A stretch of 64,000 bases of DNA, taken from the NCBI GenBank assembly GCA_015501605.1, contig JADNRZ010000027.1:434001-498000 (forward strand). Direction: 5' to 3'. Made by a program: the position numbers and the translations under genes. Below the pieces are notes generated by a model. It ran no database searches, was not told the DNA's origin, and was given only the letters and a program-made list of their open reading frames with translations. This DNA comes from Panaeolus papilionaceus. Lineage: Eukaryota > Basidiomycota > Agaricomycetes > Agaricales. This document shows, one piece after another, positions 10,272-21,963 of the stretch. The first letter of the stretch is position 1, and each line of letters begins with the position of its first letter.

Positions 10272-10823
10272 CACCTGTAGGGGCTGGTCTCATGCATGAG
10301 TGAGTGCATTTTTACTGTGGGGGCTCATGCATCCAAAGTGCAAAAATGCACTCGAGTGGATTTTAGCACTCTGACCACTTCAGATGCCTATACAGGCCTG
10401 TTGGGGGGGTAGGGATGGTTCAGTATGTCGGGGACATGGTAAACAAGCATAAACAATGTCATGAACAGTGAGCAATAGGGCTTGCTCACTGTCTACCGCA
10501 ACGATGGGGAACATTGGGCTCATGAGGACTTTTAAAATAATAATAATATATTAATTGCTTATTTTTAAAATATACAGCGCGGGCGGCAGCAGCGCGTGCG
10601 GGGTGGATTCACAATTATTGGTTTGGATGTCATTCTAAAAATAGAATGTCATCATGCCAGTAGGGCCAATATGCTCTGCTCACTGTCCATGGTGACGACG
10701 GGGCACATTGGGCTCAGGAGGACATTTATAATAGAATTAATACATTAAATTATGAATTTTAAAATATACAGCGCAGGCGTCCGCAAGCGGTATTGGGTGG
10801 ATGCGTGATGGTAGGTTTGGATG
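10272..10823. repeat. KDZ left terminal inverted repeat (552 bp)
   Basis: The outer 19 bp (CACCTGTAGGGGCTGGTCT) match the opposite tip at about 12 of 19 positions. The inner 533 bp (10291-10823) are the reverse complement of 20233-20765 with equal length and no difference seen. Inside are two diverged subrepeats of about 190 bp, each with GCTCACTGTC, an ACATTGGGCTCA box, AT-rich DNA and TATACAGCGC. They are candidate transposase-binding or promoter modules. Confidence 0.88.
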
Positions 10824-11174
10824 ACGTTCCAATAATAACACTCATTTTTGATGGGAATGAGTTTGCCATCAAAATTTCTGTTTAGGCACTTTTGCTTCCG
10901 TCTGGTCCCATCATTATAATTTCCGACTTCCGGTCTCTTATAACAAGCAGATAAAAATATGTATTTTTAATTTAATTTAATTTTTACCTACATGTACAGA
11001 CATATAGGTCGAGGAGATGAGAGAGAAAGAGAGAAAGGGAAGACAGAAAAAAACGGATAACAATGAATTTGGTTTTTTGAGAAAAAAAAAGAAAAGGAAA
11101 GGATGACAGGAAGAGCATGAACGACACGAAGAAAAAATCAAAAATCAAAAAAAGAAATCAGAACAGGACGGTGG
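10824..11174. other. AT-rich spacer inside the KDZ element
   Basis: No gene seen. Contains TTTAATTTAATTTAATTTTT, a purine-rich GAGAGAAAGAGAG run and poly-A stretches, between the left TIR and the 3' end of the accessory gene at 11175. Confidence 0.5.
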
Positions 11175-13502
11175 TTAGCGATGGGCTTTTTCGAGCAGCA
11201 TGAGTTGTTGGAAAGCCGTGGTACAATCTGCTAACGCAACGTTCCACGCATTCGTCCTCCTCTTGTTCCCGTGTGCTGCAAGACCCCAGTAAAACAGAGC
11301 CGCAACCACATTCAACAACCCATTGATGCCCGGCATCCGTAAACCCGCCCAGTCTCCATCCACACGCGAAACCACCACCTTCCCATCATCGAGACGCCAC
11401 GCCGGTTGCATAGAGGCCCACCAGAGTTTAAACTCTTGCTCGTAATGAGCAAGATCTGTGATGTCCGGGCGGTAGGTCAACGAGCGCGCACGACCAATCC
11501 ACTCCTTGATAGGGAAAGGTCGGTGCTTGGTGGGAAGCTTTGTGTCTTCCCCCAAATCTTTCACCTCCTGCTGGAATGCCGACCAAGATCCTACCAGCGC
11601 AACCCAGTTGTCCCCAAGAGACCCGTCCCCATTACCTCCGAAACCACTAGCCCCCTCTGTAAACAACCTCAAGGCATTATTGAACCAATCCACGGATCCC
11701 TTCCCCTTCTTCGACGTCACCAGAGCACCACCCTTCCCATTTCTCCCCTTCATTGCACCAGCGTTTGAGTCATCCTTGCGAGATGACTTGCGACGGTCAC
11801 TCTCCAAGTCCTCTCCCACACGCTTTTGAGCCAGCGCTGGCACGACAGCACTTGGGATGGGTGTGGTTACGCATGGTGGAGGAGATGGGGATCGCATGGG
11901 TGTGGATACACGTGGTGGAGATGGGGAACGCATGGGTGAACGAATCGACGGTGGTGAAGGGGACTGCATGGGAGAACGAGGTGGTGGGGTGGGTGGCAGT
12001 GATGCAGGCGAAGCAGGACGAGGACGCCTTGGCGACGGAATTGGGGAGCCAGGGGGAGAGCGTGCCGGGGATGGGGGCGAAGGGTCTTCAGCAGGAAGGG
12101 ACGAGTGACGTTGGATGGAGACGCGAGGAGAACCCGGAACGGATGGAGACGAACGAGGGGGTGCAGGGGGAGAAGGGGAGGGGGGAAGGGGGTCGTCCTC
12201 AGAGGAGAGGGGCTCATCCAACGAGATCATCGTCTCGTCTTCGTCATCCTTGTCGTTGACCGTCATCGAGAGCTCGTCGTAATCCTCCGACGCAGGATCC
12301 AACGCATACTCTCGGCATTCCTCAGGAGCTAATAGATCTAGATCAGTAAAGTAAAAAATGCGAATATAATTGAACACGTACACCAACAGTTGCGTAGAAA
12401 ATTGGTGAACATGGGGACAAACTGACTCCTGAACCTTGTGTGCTCAAACCGGCCAAAAGTCATTGGCTCTGCACCAGAAGTTGTGCCCGAGTGAAGGCTA
12501 GAAGACTATCAGAATATCCTCAGAGATGTAAAATAATAAAATCACTGACCAGATCATGTTTAGTCGACCTCCCTCCGCTGGGCTTGGTCCACCAAGAACT
12601 AGCATGCCCTTCCACTTGGTGGCCTCAGTCATGGTGTCGAGCAAGGGTTGAGCAACGGCAGTCAAATTGTTAATACATCTAGCGAGAATGAATGAGAATA
12701 CGACACGTTAACCATAACATGTAAATCATACCTTTGAAGGGATGCAGGATCCGTTTTGATGGGGTTTTCACGGTCCTTCTCCCATTGCTCCAGAGCCGCA
12801 GCATGCTCTGCTGATGCCCTTTCCGCAAACGCAACCCTTTCCTCCTCCGATAACGCGTTAAACATAGTCGTGGCGATGGATTCACGAATAGGAGCCAATC
12901 CTGTCTTGGCTGATTTCTTCTCTCGGAGGCATTGTTGTCGGGCTTCAGTGTTGATGGTAACTCGGTGTGAACGTCGCCAGATGCTTTTGGCTGATAATAA
13001 GCGAGGTCGTTTAACAGATTTATCGGACAATTGGAAGAGAATGTTGAAAAGTGGGTTGGACGCGGTCTTTGCCCTCCTGTTGGTTATGTTGTGATCCTTC
13101 ATGTATTGGTATGCGAACCAACGTTTGATTTGCTGCTGAGTCATCAGTTTGGTATCCACGGTCTGCACAAACACGACCTCTCACCGCTTTGATGAACCTG
13201 ATCAGGGTTTTTCGGTTCTCCCAGTCGACCATCGCCTTCCTATACTCTTCTGCTGTCATGGACTCCCTATCGAAGGCTACAGGCTCGGGCCTGGGTTCTG
13301 CGAGGACCGCCGCTTCAAACTCTTCGTCGGTAGGTTGCCAATGAGCACCGTTTTCCAAGGGGTTGAAGATGTCGAAATAGTCTTGGATGATGTTGGCAAG
13401 AAGATCGACAACTGTGCCACTCGCTCGTGCAGCCGCGTACTCGGGTTTTCTGCCCATCAACCAGGACTTCTGTCTGCCGCGAAAGGCACCGGGATTGACC
13501 AT
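11175..13502 (-). CDS. KDZ-associated large accessory protein
   Basis: Multi-exon gene reading right to left. The N-terminal part (13502 to about 13190) begins MVNPGAFRGRQKSWL. Next comes a basic, HMG-like helical segment (about 13150-12740) with QQQIKRWFAYQYMKDHN and EEERVAFAERASAEHAA. Further exons read TEATKWKGMLVLGGPSP, then EPMTFGRFEHTRF and QFVPMFTNFLRN. The last exon (12350-11175) has an acidic stretch, a long Ser-Pro-Arg repeat region (SPSPP units) and a conserved tail with PTKHRPFPIKEWIGRAR and NAWNVALADCTTAFQQL. I know this layout as an uncharacterised family common in Agaricomycete genomes; its link to KDZ elements is inferred from its position. Between the first two blocks (about 13190) the frame shifts by one without a plausible intron, so this copy may be broken. 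Confidence 0.65.
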
Positions 13503-13806
13503 TGGAACAGGGAACGGGGGTTAGAGAATTAATGGATAGTGTTCGGTAGGTGGGTGGTAAGGTGGATGGTAAGCGTTGGGTTTTATTTTTTCTCTCGTCC
13601 TTTTGTTCTGGATCGATCCAATGGCTTATCAATGTTGCAGGACACACTGTTTTGATTGGGACTTGGTATAACGACTGTACCATGCGGTGTAAATGCCAAG
13701 AGGCGACGCGATCTTCAACCAAACCTTGTACGTTTTTTTTTTCTTTTCTCGTGCTTTAAATAATATTTCCTCTTCATTGCCAGACATCGAACTTCAAATT
13801 TACATT

Positions 13807-14705
13807 ATGGCACCTTTCCCGACACCCGAAGAGCTTGAGTCGATTGAGGAAGACTACTCTGACAACGACGCTCTGCAATACGAGGAGGAACCACCGTACC
13901 AATGGGAGATCAACATATCCCCCGTTTTTTTCCTTTGCATTCTCCACCCCCTTCTCCACTACTTCATGCTCCTGACAACACACCTACCGGATCGCCCTCC
14001 TTTGCTCTGCACCTGCCTTCGATGCAAGAATTCCCCTGGGCCGTTTTAGCAGGAGTATCCAATTTGATCCACTTGGCAAACGCGCAGACCCGAGAGGACG
14101 GCCTAGACAATCCATGGGGATCCAGCGCATGGGACCGCTCACCCAGCCCCCTTGGACTGATTGACGAAGAATGGGAGCAGCACAGGTGGTTCCACGACAA
14201 CATCGGTGAACCTGCGCTCGGAGGGTGTCTGGATGAAGACGGTCTGGGTGAAGACGCCAACCTCAATTCCCCCGCCTCCTCTGCTCTGAGCACCAGCACC
14301 GACGAAACAGCCTCCTTTTGTGCCCTATCTCCATCCCCGCCAAGCCGCACATCACTTGCGCGCACTCGGATCAGGAAGCGGAAAGCACGTGCAACATCGG
14401 GCATATTGTATGTTGATGACTCGGACGACGACAATGACAGACGCGACTCGGACGACGTCGAGGAGGATGAGGGACGAAAAGCAGGTCAGGTGGAGGATGA
14501 GGAGGCGGGTGGAGAGCATGAGGAGACAGGAGGCGAGGGAGAATCGGATGAGGAAGGTGTGGGGAAGGGGGAGGGTGGAAATGATGTGGAACTTGAAGCT
14601 GATAGCGACATTGCGATAGGGCCCAGTACACTCTCCCAAAAACGAAGGGCTCGCTCACCGGATCTTGAAGCACTCCCCGTATCTCGTCGTTGTCGTTTTA
14701 CTTAG
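13807..14705 (+). CDS. KDZ-associated acidic Ser-rich protein, probable frameshift
   Basis: Starts MAPFPTPEELESIEEDYSDN. After PPYQWEIN the frame ends in out-of-frame sequence, while the neighbouring frame continues PLHSPPPSPLLHAPDNTPT to the stop at 14705. The switch falls on the run GTTTTTTTCC near 13924, consistent with a one-base homopolymer indel rather than an intron. The rest contains WAVLAGVSNLIHLANAQ, a Ser/Thr-rich part, a basic patch RTRIRKRKARA and a long Asp/Glu/Gly-rich stretch, ending KRRARSPDLEALPVSRR. Probably nuclear from its basic patches. Function unknown. It is divergent from the 11175-13502 gene, about 300 bp apart, so they may share a promoter. Confidence 0.6.
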
Positions 14706-14784
14706 ATTACACTGTTGTACTTCGTAAACGTTCAAAATATTTGCCATTTCATTGAATATCCCAAGTAATTTTTAATTTCTACTA

Positions 14785-15237
14785 TCAGTCGTCATCGGTC
14801 ATTGCCCATAGCCTTTGGAATTCTTCTTCATCGCGATCAATTGATGCTTTTAAAGCCTTACGACGTCTAGCTGAGCTGTAAGTAATTATGATTTTGTATA
14901 GTAGGCCTACTCACCGGTATTCCCATGCCTTGATGCGCAACTGCATCCTATTCTGTTCACGGTAACGAGCCTGTGCCACCCTTTGCTTTTCTTTCCTCTC
15001 CTCTGCCTCAACAGCAGATTCTTTTTCTCGGCGTCTGATTACGGACCCGTTCATCAGATCCCCTCCCAGTTGCATCATCATACACTTACCGTTTGTAACG
15101 CTCTCGCGCCTTAGCTTGTTCTTGTCCAATGTGCCTACAAAGCGTCAGTAATCACCATATGTTACATAGATGAGAAAAATGTACTTCAAATAATAGCGAC
15201 GCTTTTCCTCTGCTTTGGTAGCGTTTTCTCCTTTCAT
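14785..15237 (-). CDS. KDZ-associated small basic coiled-coil protein
   Basis: Assembled from short exons. It starts at ATG 15237 (MKGENATKAEEKRRYYLK), then donor GTACAT, then HIGQEQAKARERYKR, donor GTAAGT, then RREKESAVEAEERKEKQ and RVAQARYREQNRMQL, donor GTGAGT, and finally SARRRKALKASIDRD to a stop at 14785-14787 after WAMTDDD. About 100 residues. The spacing of charged and hydrophobic residues resembles a bZIP-like basic helix followed by a coiled coil. It may bind DNA; no more specific role is visible. The single-exon reading through intron sequence gives a different, less plausible protein. Confidence 0.55.
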
Positions 15238-16011
15238 TGTACGAGGGTTGACAGAAAACGTCAAGATTGTTGCTTGACAGAATATGTCAGAACTTAGCCG
15301 GACTTTGGATGTCCTAATTGGGAGAAGAGTTGCACCCCGAGATCACCATTCTTCAAAGTAATCGACACATTGACTGTTATACCGTTTGAAAACTAGGGAA
15401 ATACCATCATATTTGAAGTACCATGACTTAAACGCTTCAGAATCTGTAAAAAAATCATTTTTTTTCCGATGTGGCAAGAACCACAAAATGGACGAACAGA
15501 CTTGCTTGTTCCCCAACGTCATTTCTCATCGGATTGACCCACCTCTTGAACCATGTTCGTATTTCATTGTTTCCCTAGAATTTAAATTGACGATTTATAT
15601 CTTCAAGTTGTATACTTTCGTTTGGCATAATTTTTGCCATTAAATATGCTCAGGCACTTATAGAATACACTGTTGTTCAAAACCGGTCAATCCGAAATCG
15701 CCACGTTAGGATCATTTAGCTCAGACATCAACAAATCACGATCATTCAAGTCTGTAAAATACATAAAGTTCATAATTATTCATGGCTGAACATAAGATAC
15801 AAGTCTGATAAATTTCTATTTACAATAAGGGTGTGTTTATGACGGGATACTTCAGGACAACATCTTATGATCTAGTCTAGATTTAACTTGAGATGAGTGG
15901 TCGCTCTGAGTCTATCACGTGGTACTCACAGATGCTCCTAGGTTCAGCGAAAATTACTAACGGGTCCTCCATATTAACTCGTCTCCCGTATACCTTCTGT
16001 TACTGTAAAAG
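15238..16011. other. KDZ intergenic region upstream of the transposase
   Basis: Separates the divergent coiled-coil gene and transposase gene. An open stretch at 15386-15643 (plus) contains KSFFFRCGKNHKMDEQ and could be a remnant exon, but no paralogue supports it. No strong repeat or RNA gene is seen. A bidirectional promoter is likely. Confidence 0.35.
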
Positions 16012-19000
16012 ATGCCAAAGAAAGGTGGAACCTCCTACTTCTTCTCGCTGCCCGACGACAACGAAGATTACCACTCGGTCAGGGTCATTGATACACAGAT
16101 AAGAACGGAGGGAGGCTTACGGGGTGTAGTCCCCACATCAGAAAGGATAGTGGATGTTGCAAAAGATAACTGGGAACGCTTGAGCTCGTGGGCACCAATT
16201 GACAGTAGCGAGTACGCATTGGATCCACCAGATGGGACACTTTTCATGGATACGGTAATGGGGGATGTGTTGGGTCAAGGGAACATTGAGGGCTCAACCG
16301 GAACAACGGGAATCAAGGACGGGGGAAACAAGGATGGGAGTAGCGGTAAAAAGAAAAGAGGACCTAGAAGCAGAGTATCGGTAAGATAAAATTTACAAGA
16401 CAATGGTATAAACTCACTGTCTTTGACACCCTCATCCAGAAACGGCCCCACGTCGTCTGGAAGGAACGTTACAGATCTACTTATCTTGATGAGATCTGTA
16501 GGCTTGCGGGTCGTGGCGACTTTCGCAAGGTCACTAAGTGCCCGGATTGTGTGGCGAAAGGGGTCACGCTTGAAAAGCAAGGCGATGCAATTTATCGTTG
16601 TGGTTCAGAGTGTTTTTTGTCGGATTTGGCATGCAAAGAATGTATGTTAAGGCGACACAGAAGACTGCCTTTTCATCGGATTGAGGTAAGTAGAAGCTGA
16701 ATAGAAATAGGACAGTTACTTACCACGACCACAGATGTGGACCGGCACACGCTTTGCGCCAATCTCTCTGAAAGAGCTGGGTCTCCGATTACAGCTAAAC
16801 CACACAAGTATGTCGTGCGCGAATCCAGTTCCCTGCCACACCAACATGACCGTTCTCCATACCAACGGTATACACGAGTTAGCAATTGATTTCTGCGGCT
16901 GCGATAGGGAGGAACCTCACCACATCCAACTATTACGCCGTCGAATCTACCCATCATCTCAACGCGTAATCCAAACGTGTGCAACCTTTGAACTCCTGAA
17001 GCTCCTGCACAAATTTTCGCTGACTACAAAAGCCGCGACGTACGATTTCTATCGGGGGCTAGAAAAGAGAACGGACAGCACAGGGATCAAGACACCAAAA
17101 TCAAAATACCGACAATTGATGAGAATGACGATGCAGTTCCGTCACTTAGAAATGTTGAAATGGGGTGGTTGTGCGCATGACCCAAACGGGGTAGAGGGGG
17201 TGAAACCGGGGTCGATGGGGATAGAATGCTCGTCATGTCCACATCCAGGGGAAAACCTCCCGGATGACTGGGAGAAAGCACCTGCAGACAAGAAGTGAGC
17301 GTTACAAGGACAAGGACATGATCACTTACTAAAGAATGTCCACATCCTTCTAGGTTTCTGTATGCTCTCGTTGTGTGCATGGACGCCAATTTTCGACTGA
17401 AGAATCAAATTGTATCTAATTACGACCAGGATCCTGGACTAGGTACTGGGATGGCATATATGCTGCCGCGAAAGGACTATGAGCAGTATGTACGAAGCCA
17501 AGGGAAGAGCGGGGATGAGGTGAGTGATCAACCATGATGAGGTGTCCAATGGCAACATTTGTTGATGGGTGTGTTAGATAAGCACGTGTGTGGGATTTCA
17601 GGCTATCGCGCAGGCCAACAGTCGGTTTTCGCAAGGATTGAGGTACACAGGGGTGGGAGGGGCATTCTGTGGAAGGTCTGACATGGTTCTTCCACAGGGC
17701 ATTGGTAATCTTCAAAAGGGAGAAAGGTATACACATCATTCTTCATGGGATTCTTAAATTAATCACTCATCGCGATGACAGGTATGCGAACATGGATTTT
17801 ATATTCGCTTCGGCACTCGAGGCCTACCATAAATTAGCGGTTATAATTGTGAGCTACGATATTGCATGCCAATGGTTTGTGAATTTGTATGCTCGCATGA
17901 AGAACCTGTGGCCCGACGCAGTCAAACCTGTTCCCGAATCCGTTAATCTCATCCCGGCTATACCGAAGCTCCACGAACCGATGCATCATCAAACAGACAA
18001 CCATCAACAATTCTCATTCAACTTCATTCTTGGCGTCGGTCTGACAGACGGAGAAACCCCTGAGCGCGTCTGGGCCATTCACAACCGTCTCGGAAATTCC
18101 ACGAAGACACAAGGCCCCGGATCGCGACATGACGTCGTAGACGACCACCTCAATTGGTGGAATTTTTTAAAATATATCACGATGCATATAATGCTGCTGC
18201 GAAGATATCGCGCAGCAGTAGCGGATCGTAATCTACAGGTCGAGGCGCACAAGGGTCTGACTGCATCCCTGTCCCCTGGAGTAGGAGATAAGTGGGAAAA
18301 TATGTGTCGTGTATGGGATTCAGACACGTACCCTAAAGACGTTCCTAACCCGTACATGGTCGAGATCAAAGGTACCTTCGTCTTGTTCTTCTTTCCATGG
18401 ATCAACGAATGCTGATAATTGTGTCATAGAGTTCACTGAAAGCGATGTCCGGAACGAGCTCGCCAAGGAAGAGGAAAGGCGGTTGAAGGAAGGGGGGAAG
18501 GCGGTGCACGAAACCAGCGCAGACGCATTTGTTGGAATGGGAATCGCGATAGAAGATGCTCAGTAAGAATTGGATTTCCAAATCACGGGGGCAACAGAAG
18601 ACTTACCTGTGATCTACACAGACGGCGACTTCAACGGTTTGCCAAAGACTTGAAGGCTGGCGCAACTGCACGTCAAGATTCAGGCCTCACAGAACAACGG
18701 AACACGTTGAAAACGAGAATACGCACCTGGGAATTGCTACTCCCAATTTACATGCCCGGCCTCCTTCAATACCAAGCTGACCTCGCAAAGAAAAAAGGTC
18801 CATCAATCGAGCCTGAACATCCCGAAGATTCGACTATCTGGTTGCCATCGCTGATTCCGAAGGAGCAAAGGGAGGTGGTGTGTTATCCAGCGCTCGCAGA
18901 CATGGAACACCGACTCCGTACCTCGCAGTGTTATGATGCCTTGAAAGCATTGCGACACAATCTTCGTCTAAAAGCCCGTCTGGTCAAGCATAAGCAAACA

Positions 19001-19806
19001 GATTCCCGAGGACAGCAAGAGTCGACAAGATCACGTACCGTAATTAATCGTGTTCACGACAAAGCGTGTGCGGCGGGTGACAAATACCGTTGGGCCCGAG
19101 ACGCGAAGTTGAAACTTGCTGGTGCAGGGGCATGGGAGAAGGTGTTGAAGATCCTCGAGGACGACGACATCAGGAGCTTCCAGGACGCCGAACGTCTGAA
19201 GCCTAAAGCTGGAAGAAAGGGAACGCTAGAGGACAAGGATTTAGTTACGGAGTGGGAAGAGGTGAAGAAGCCGGAACAAACCGGCATGAGGATACCGGAG
19301 GCGAGGATTGTGGAGGGAAGAGCGAGAACCCGAGCTGATGGCACAGGGGAAACAGGAAGGAAAATATCGTGGATCTGGTGGATGCCACGGAAACCAGATG
19401 GCGACGACGAGAGCGATAGTTTGTTGATGATCGAGTGGGCAAAGAGTCGAGCACGATCACTGCGTGCTACAGAGGAGGTAATGTTGTTAAAGGAAGAGAT
19501 GCGCAGGGTTCTTGCGTATCTGAAGTGGAAGAGTCATTGGTGGTTGTCCTTGAGAGGTAAAAGAGTCGTGAGCGATAAAGCGTTGGCAGAGGGGCTGGGG
19601 CTATTGCGGTAAAGCAAAGTGACCATCAACGCGCGTTGCACGACATGTTTAAGTCTACATGGCAGAATCCCTTGGGTAAATTCTCAGACAACGATGAACT
19701 AGAGGTTCCCGAGACGGAGGGTGGTGAGGACGACGACGAAGAGGACGAGGAAGAGGTTTCTATGGAGAGTGATGGAGAGGACGATGAGACCCGTGGAGAC
19801 ATTTAA
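16012..19806 (+). CDS. KDZ transposase with CxC2 cysteine cluster
   Basis: DDE-type cut-and-paste transposase. Exon 1 starts MPKKGGTSYFFSLPDD. The next exon carries the CxC2 zinc cluster (CPDCVAKGV, IYRCGSECF, LACKECMLRRHRRLPFH, about 16540-16685). It is followed by MWTGTRFAPISLKELGLRLQ and the KDZ N-terminal region. Catalytic residues are Asp in VCMDANFRLKN (17382-17384), Asp in SYDIACQWF (17858-17860) and Glu in DGETPERVWAIHN (about 18050-18064), followed by the conserved HDVVDDHLNWWN. The C-terminal part is helical (to about 19610). Several introns with GT..AG are evident. At 19612 the frame stops after GLGLLR, while the next frame continues with KQSDHQRALHDMFKSTW and an acidic tail to 19806. 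This suggests a one-base frameshift near 19605. Confidence 0.88.
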
Positions 19807-20232
19807 CCTATGGATGTATTCTTATTAGTAAATGAATGTTTAGGATTCAAATTGAAGGGCTTACTGTGTTGACACCACAGATGAGGAACATTACAATCGA
19901 TCCCACAAGTCAGGAGAGGAAAGAGAGGAAAGAGCTGACGAGCAACTGATGGTGATAAGGGAGGTTTGAAAATTACCAAAACGGGATTGTTGATGGTTGA
20001 ATCATGATAACGGATCGTGAGTGACATCAGCGGGTAAAGCAGGTGTGCATCGGGCAATACTTCTACGTCTACCAAAGCACTGGTGAACAAAATGGTGAAT
20101 AGAATGGATGCAAATATATTTAAAATGCTGGTATATGCCTGATGAGCACTACGATGTACCTAAATGAGCTGCAGTAGGTGGAATAAGCGGTGCCATCATT
20201 GCCATCAACAATGAGTCCTATTTTTGGATCAA
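19807..20232. other. Spacer between KDZ transposase and right TIR
   Basis: About 425 bp without a supported gene. A minus-strand open frame (20090-19803) has no recognisable content and starts inside low-complexity sequence. Confidence 0.4.
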
Positions 20233-20784
20233 CATCCAAACCTACCATCACGCATCCACCCAATACCGCTTGCGGACGCCTGCGCTGTATATTTTAAAAT
20301 TCATAATTTAATGTATTAATTCTATTATAAATGTCCTCCTGAGCCCAATGTGCCCCGTCGTCACCATGGACAGTGAGCAGAGCATATTGGCCCTACTGGC
20401 ATGATGACATTCTATTTTTAGAATGACATCCAAACCAATAATTGTGAATCCACCCCGCACGCGCTGCTGCCGCCCGCGCTGTATATTTTAAAAATAAGCA
20501 ATTAATATATTATTATTATTTTAAAAGTCCTCATGAGCCCAATGTTCCCCATCGTTGCGGTAGACAGTGAGCAAGCCCTATTGCTCACTGTTCATGACAT
20601 TGTTTATGCTTGTTTACCATGTCCCCGACATACTGAACCATCCCTACCCCCCCAACAGGCCTGTATAGGCATCTGAAGTGGTCAGAGTGCTAAAATCCAC
20701 TCGAGTGCATTTTTGCACTTTGGATGCATGAGCCCCCACAGTAAAAATGCACTCACTCATGCATGAATCTAGCCACTAAGGCTG
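20233..20784. repeat. KDZ right terminal inverted repeat (552 bp)
   Basis: The reverse complement of the left TIR over 533 bp (20233-20765). The outer 19 bp on the minus strand read CAGCCTTAGTGGCTAGATT. The element stops at 20784; GCGACG at 20786-20791 is the Helitron-side target duplication. Confidence 0.88.
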
Positions 20785-20785
20785 C

Positions 20786-21963
20786 GCGACGGCGGAAGTC
20801 AAATCAGATGATGCGTAGCCCATTCCCAGCATCAAATCGGGCCAATGAAACTGATGAAATTCATGGCTCGAATAATGATCACCGATGCCCAATAAAGACG
20901 ACGCCACTTGCTGCATTGATAATTCTTGCCTACTAAGAAGTGAGAAGGCACATTTCTGTAGCAAAGCTTTCGATCGGTCATCCACGGTTTCGATGGCAGG
21001 ATTAAATGTGCCCAATTTGGTAATACCGACCTCAAGAGCGGAAAAAGCTACATGAACTTTCAAAGCGGACTTGGTAATGTAGTCTGTGACGTAGTACAAA
21101 ATAGCTTTTGAACTAGTACCCGAACCGATGTGCTTAATGTCCATATTACATCTCATATTCTGTAAAATAACAGAATTATAATTGTTCAAGGTACCATCAA
21201 GTCGCCTGAGCTTGAATTCACCCGTCTCTTCATTGAAGACTGTAGTCGATTGCACCTGATCAGCATCCAAATGAAATCGACACTCTTTCCGATCACCTGG
21301 CCCTTTCCAATACTTATAGCAAGTATCGCTGTGATAATGCCGTTGGCATCTCTCTACTAAGTACGCCAAATCTTCTTGCCTGAGTTTATTTGCTTGGGGT
21401 GTATCGACCAAGGGCGGTGGACGCAGTTTGCATGAGTGATGTTGATTAAATAGCGAAGGGGGCTGATTCTGGGGTACATTCGGTACGTGAGTACACACAA
21501 CTTGCTCCAAGTATGTGACAAAAGACAATCGAAATTCAGGATCATCCTTCATGGTTGAACGTAACTTATCGGGATTGATACTACCATGTAACCAAACCAG
21601 CATATGACAATGCAATGTTCCTCTACCCTGAGCTTCAACACAGCCATAATAAGCAGAGGTAGGACCAAGTACACCATGTTTTACGTCGTCCGAGAGACTT
21701 GAATTCGGAACGAATCGAAGTAAATGGTCGAAGAAAGCCTTCATATATATATCAAAGAAAGAAGCGGTTACCACTGGGTTACGTGCAACGAAACACGCCT
21801 GCGTAAAGTAATCAGGGATGTCACTATCGGTCATATTATCAAGGTCGAATTCATCTCCACTCATGAAACGCACAATGGGATTATATATATCTGCCGGATT
21901 AATTGTGATGAAGAAAGTAGGATTACCACGAGATATTGTCAATCCCTTAATTTCATTTCTCAA
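20786..21963 (-). CDS. Helitron Rep (HUH-Y2) endonuclease domain
   Basis: Rep nuclease of the Helitron transposase, which nicks and rejoins single strands. It contains GNPTFFITINPADIYNPIV, the HUH motif in GTLHCHMLVWLHG (about 21595-21625) and the two-tyrosine motif in ILYYVTDYITK (about 21075-21105). QVASSLLGIGDHYSSHEF follows, the usual link toward the helicase. Native sequence ends at SAVA followed by the CGTCGC duplication. Four further codons and a stop come from the KDZ tip. Joined to 5498 across the duplication the frame continues SAVARCDAVSMELEE. The start is not an initiator: the upstream ORF encodes the N-terminal part in another frame. Confidence 0.92.

Larger units (their letters stand above)
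10272..20784 (+). mobile_element. 10.5-kb KDZ (Kyakuja-Dileera-Zisupton) DNA transposon
   Basis: Element of 10,513 bp bounded by 552-bp terminal inverted repeats, coding for a CxC2-KDZ transposase and three accessory genes. Outer flanks are the R2 exon 4 side (ATAGATA) and the Helitron Rep side (GCGACG, the complement of CGTCGC). The matching halves of both duplications lie at 5432 and 5497. The inner 533 bp of the two repeats read as identical, suggesting recent mobility or gene conversion. Several accessory ORFs and the transposase 3' end appear frameshifted, so this copy may be non-autonomous now. Confidence 0.85.

Noticed and set aside
11753..12332. Long plus-strand open frames opposite the Ser-Pro-rich exon
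   Set aside because: They are shadows of the repetitive minus-strand coding exon (GC-rich SPSPP repeats) and have no independent conservation.
14352..14673. Minus-strand open frames at 14.35-14.67 kb
   Set aside because: Antisense of the acidic Asp/Glu-rich tail of the plus-strand gene, giving artificial His/Pro-rich translations.
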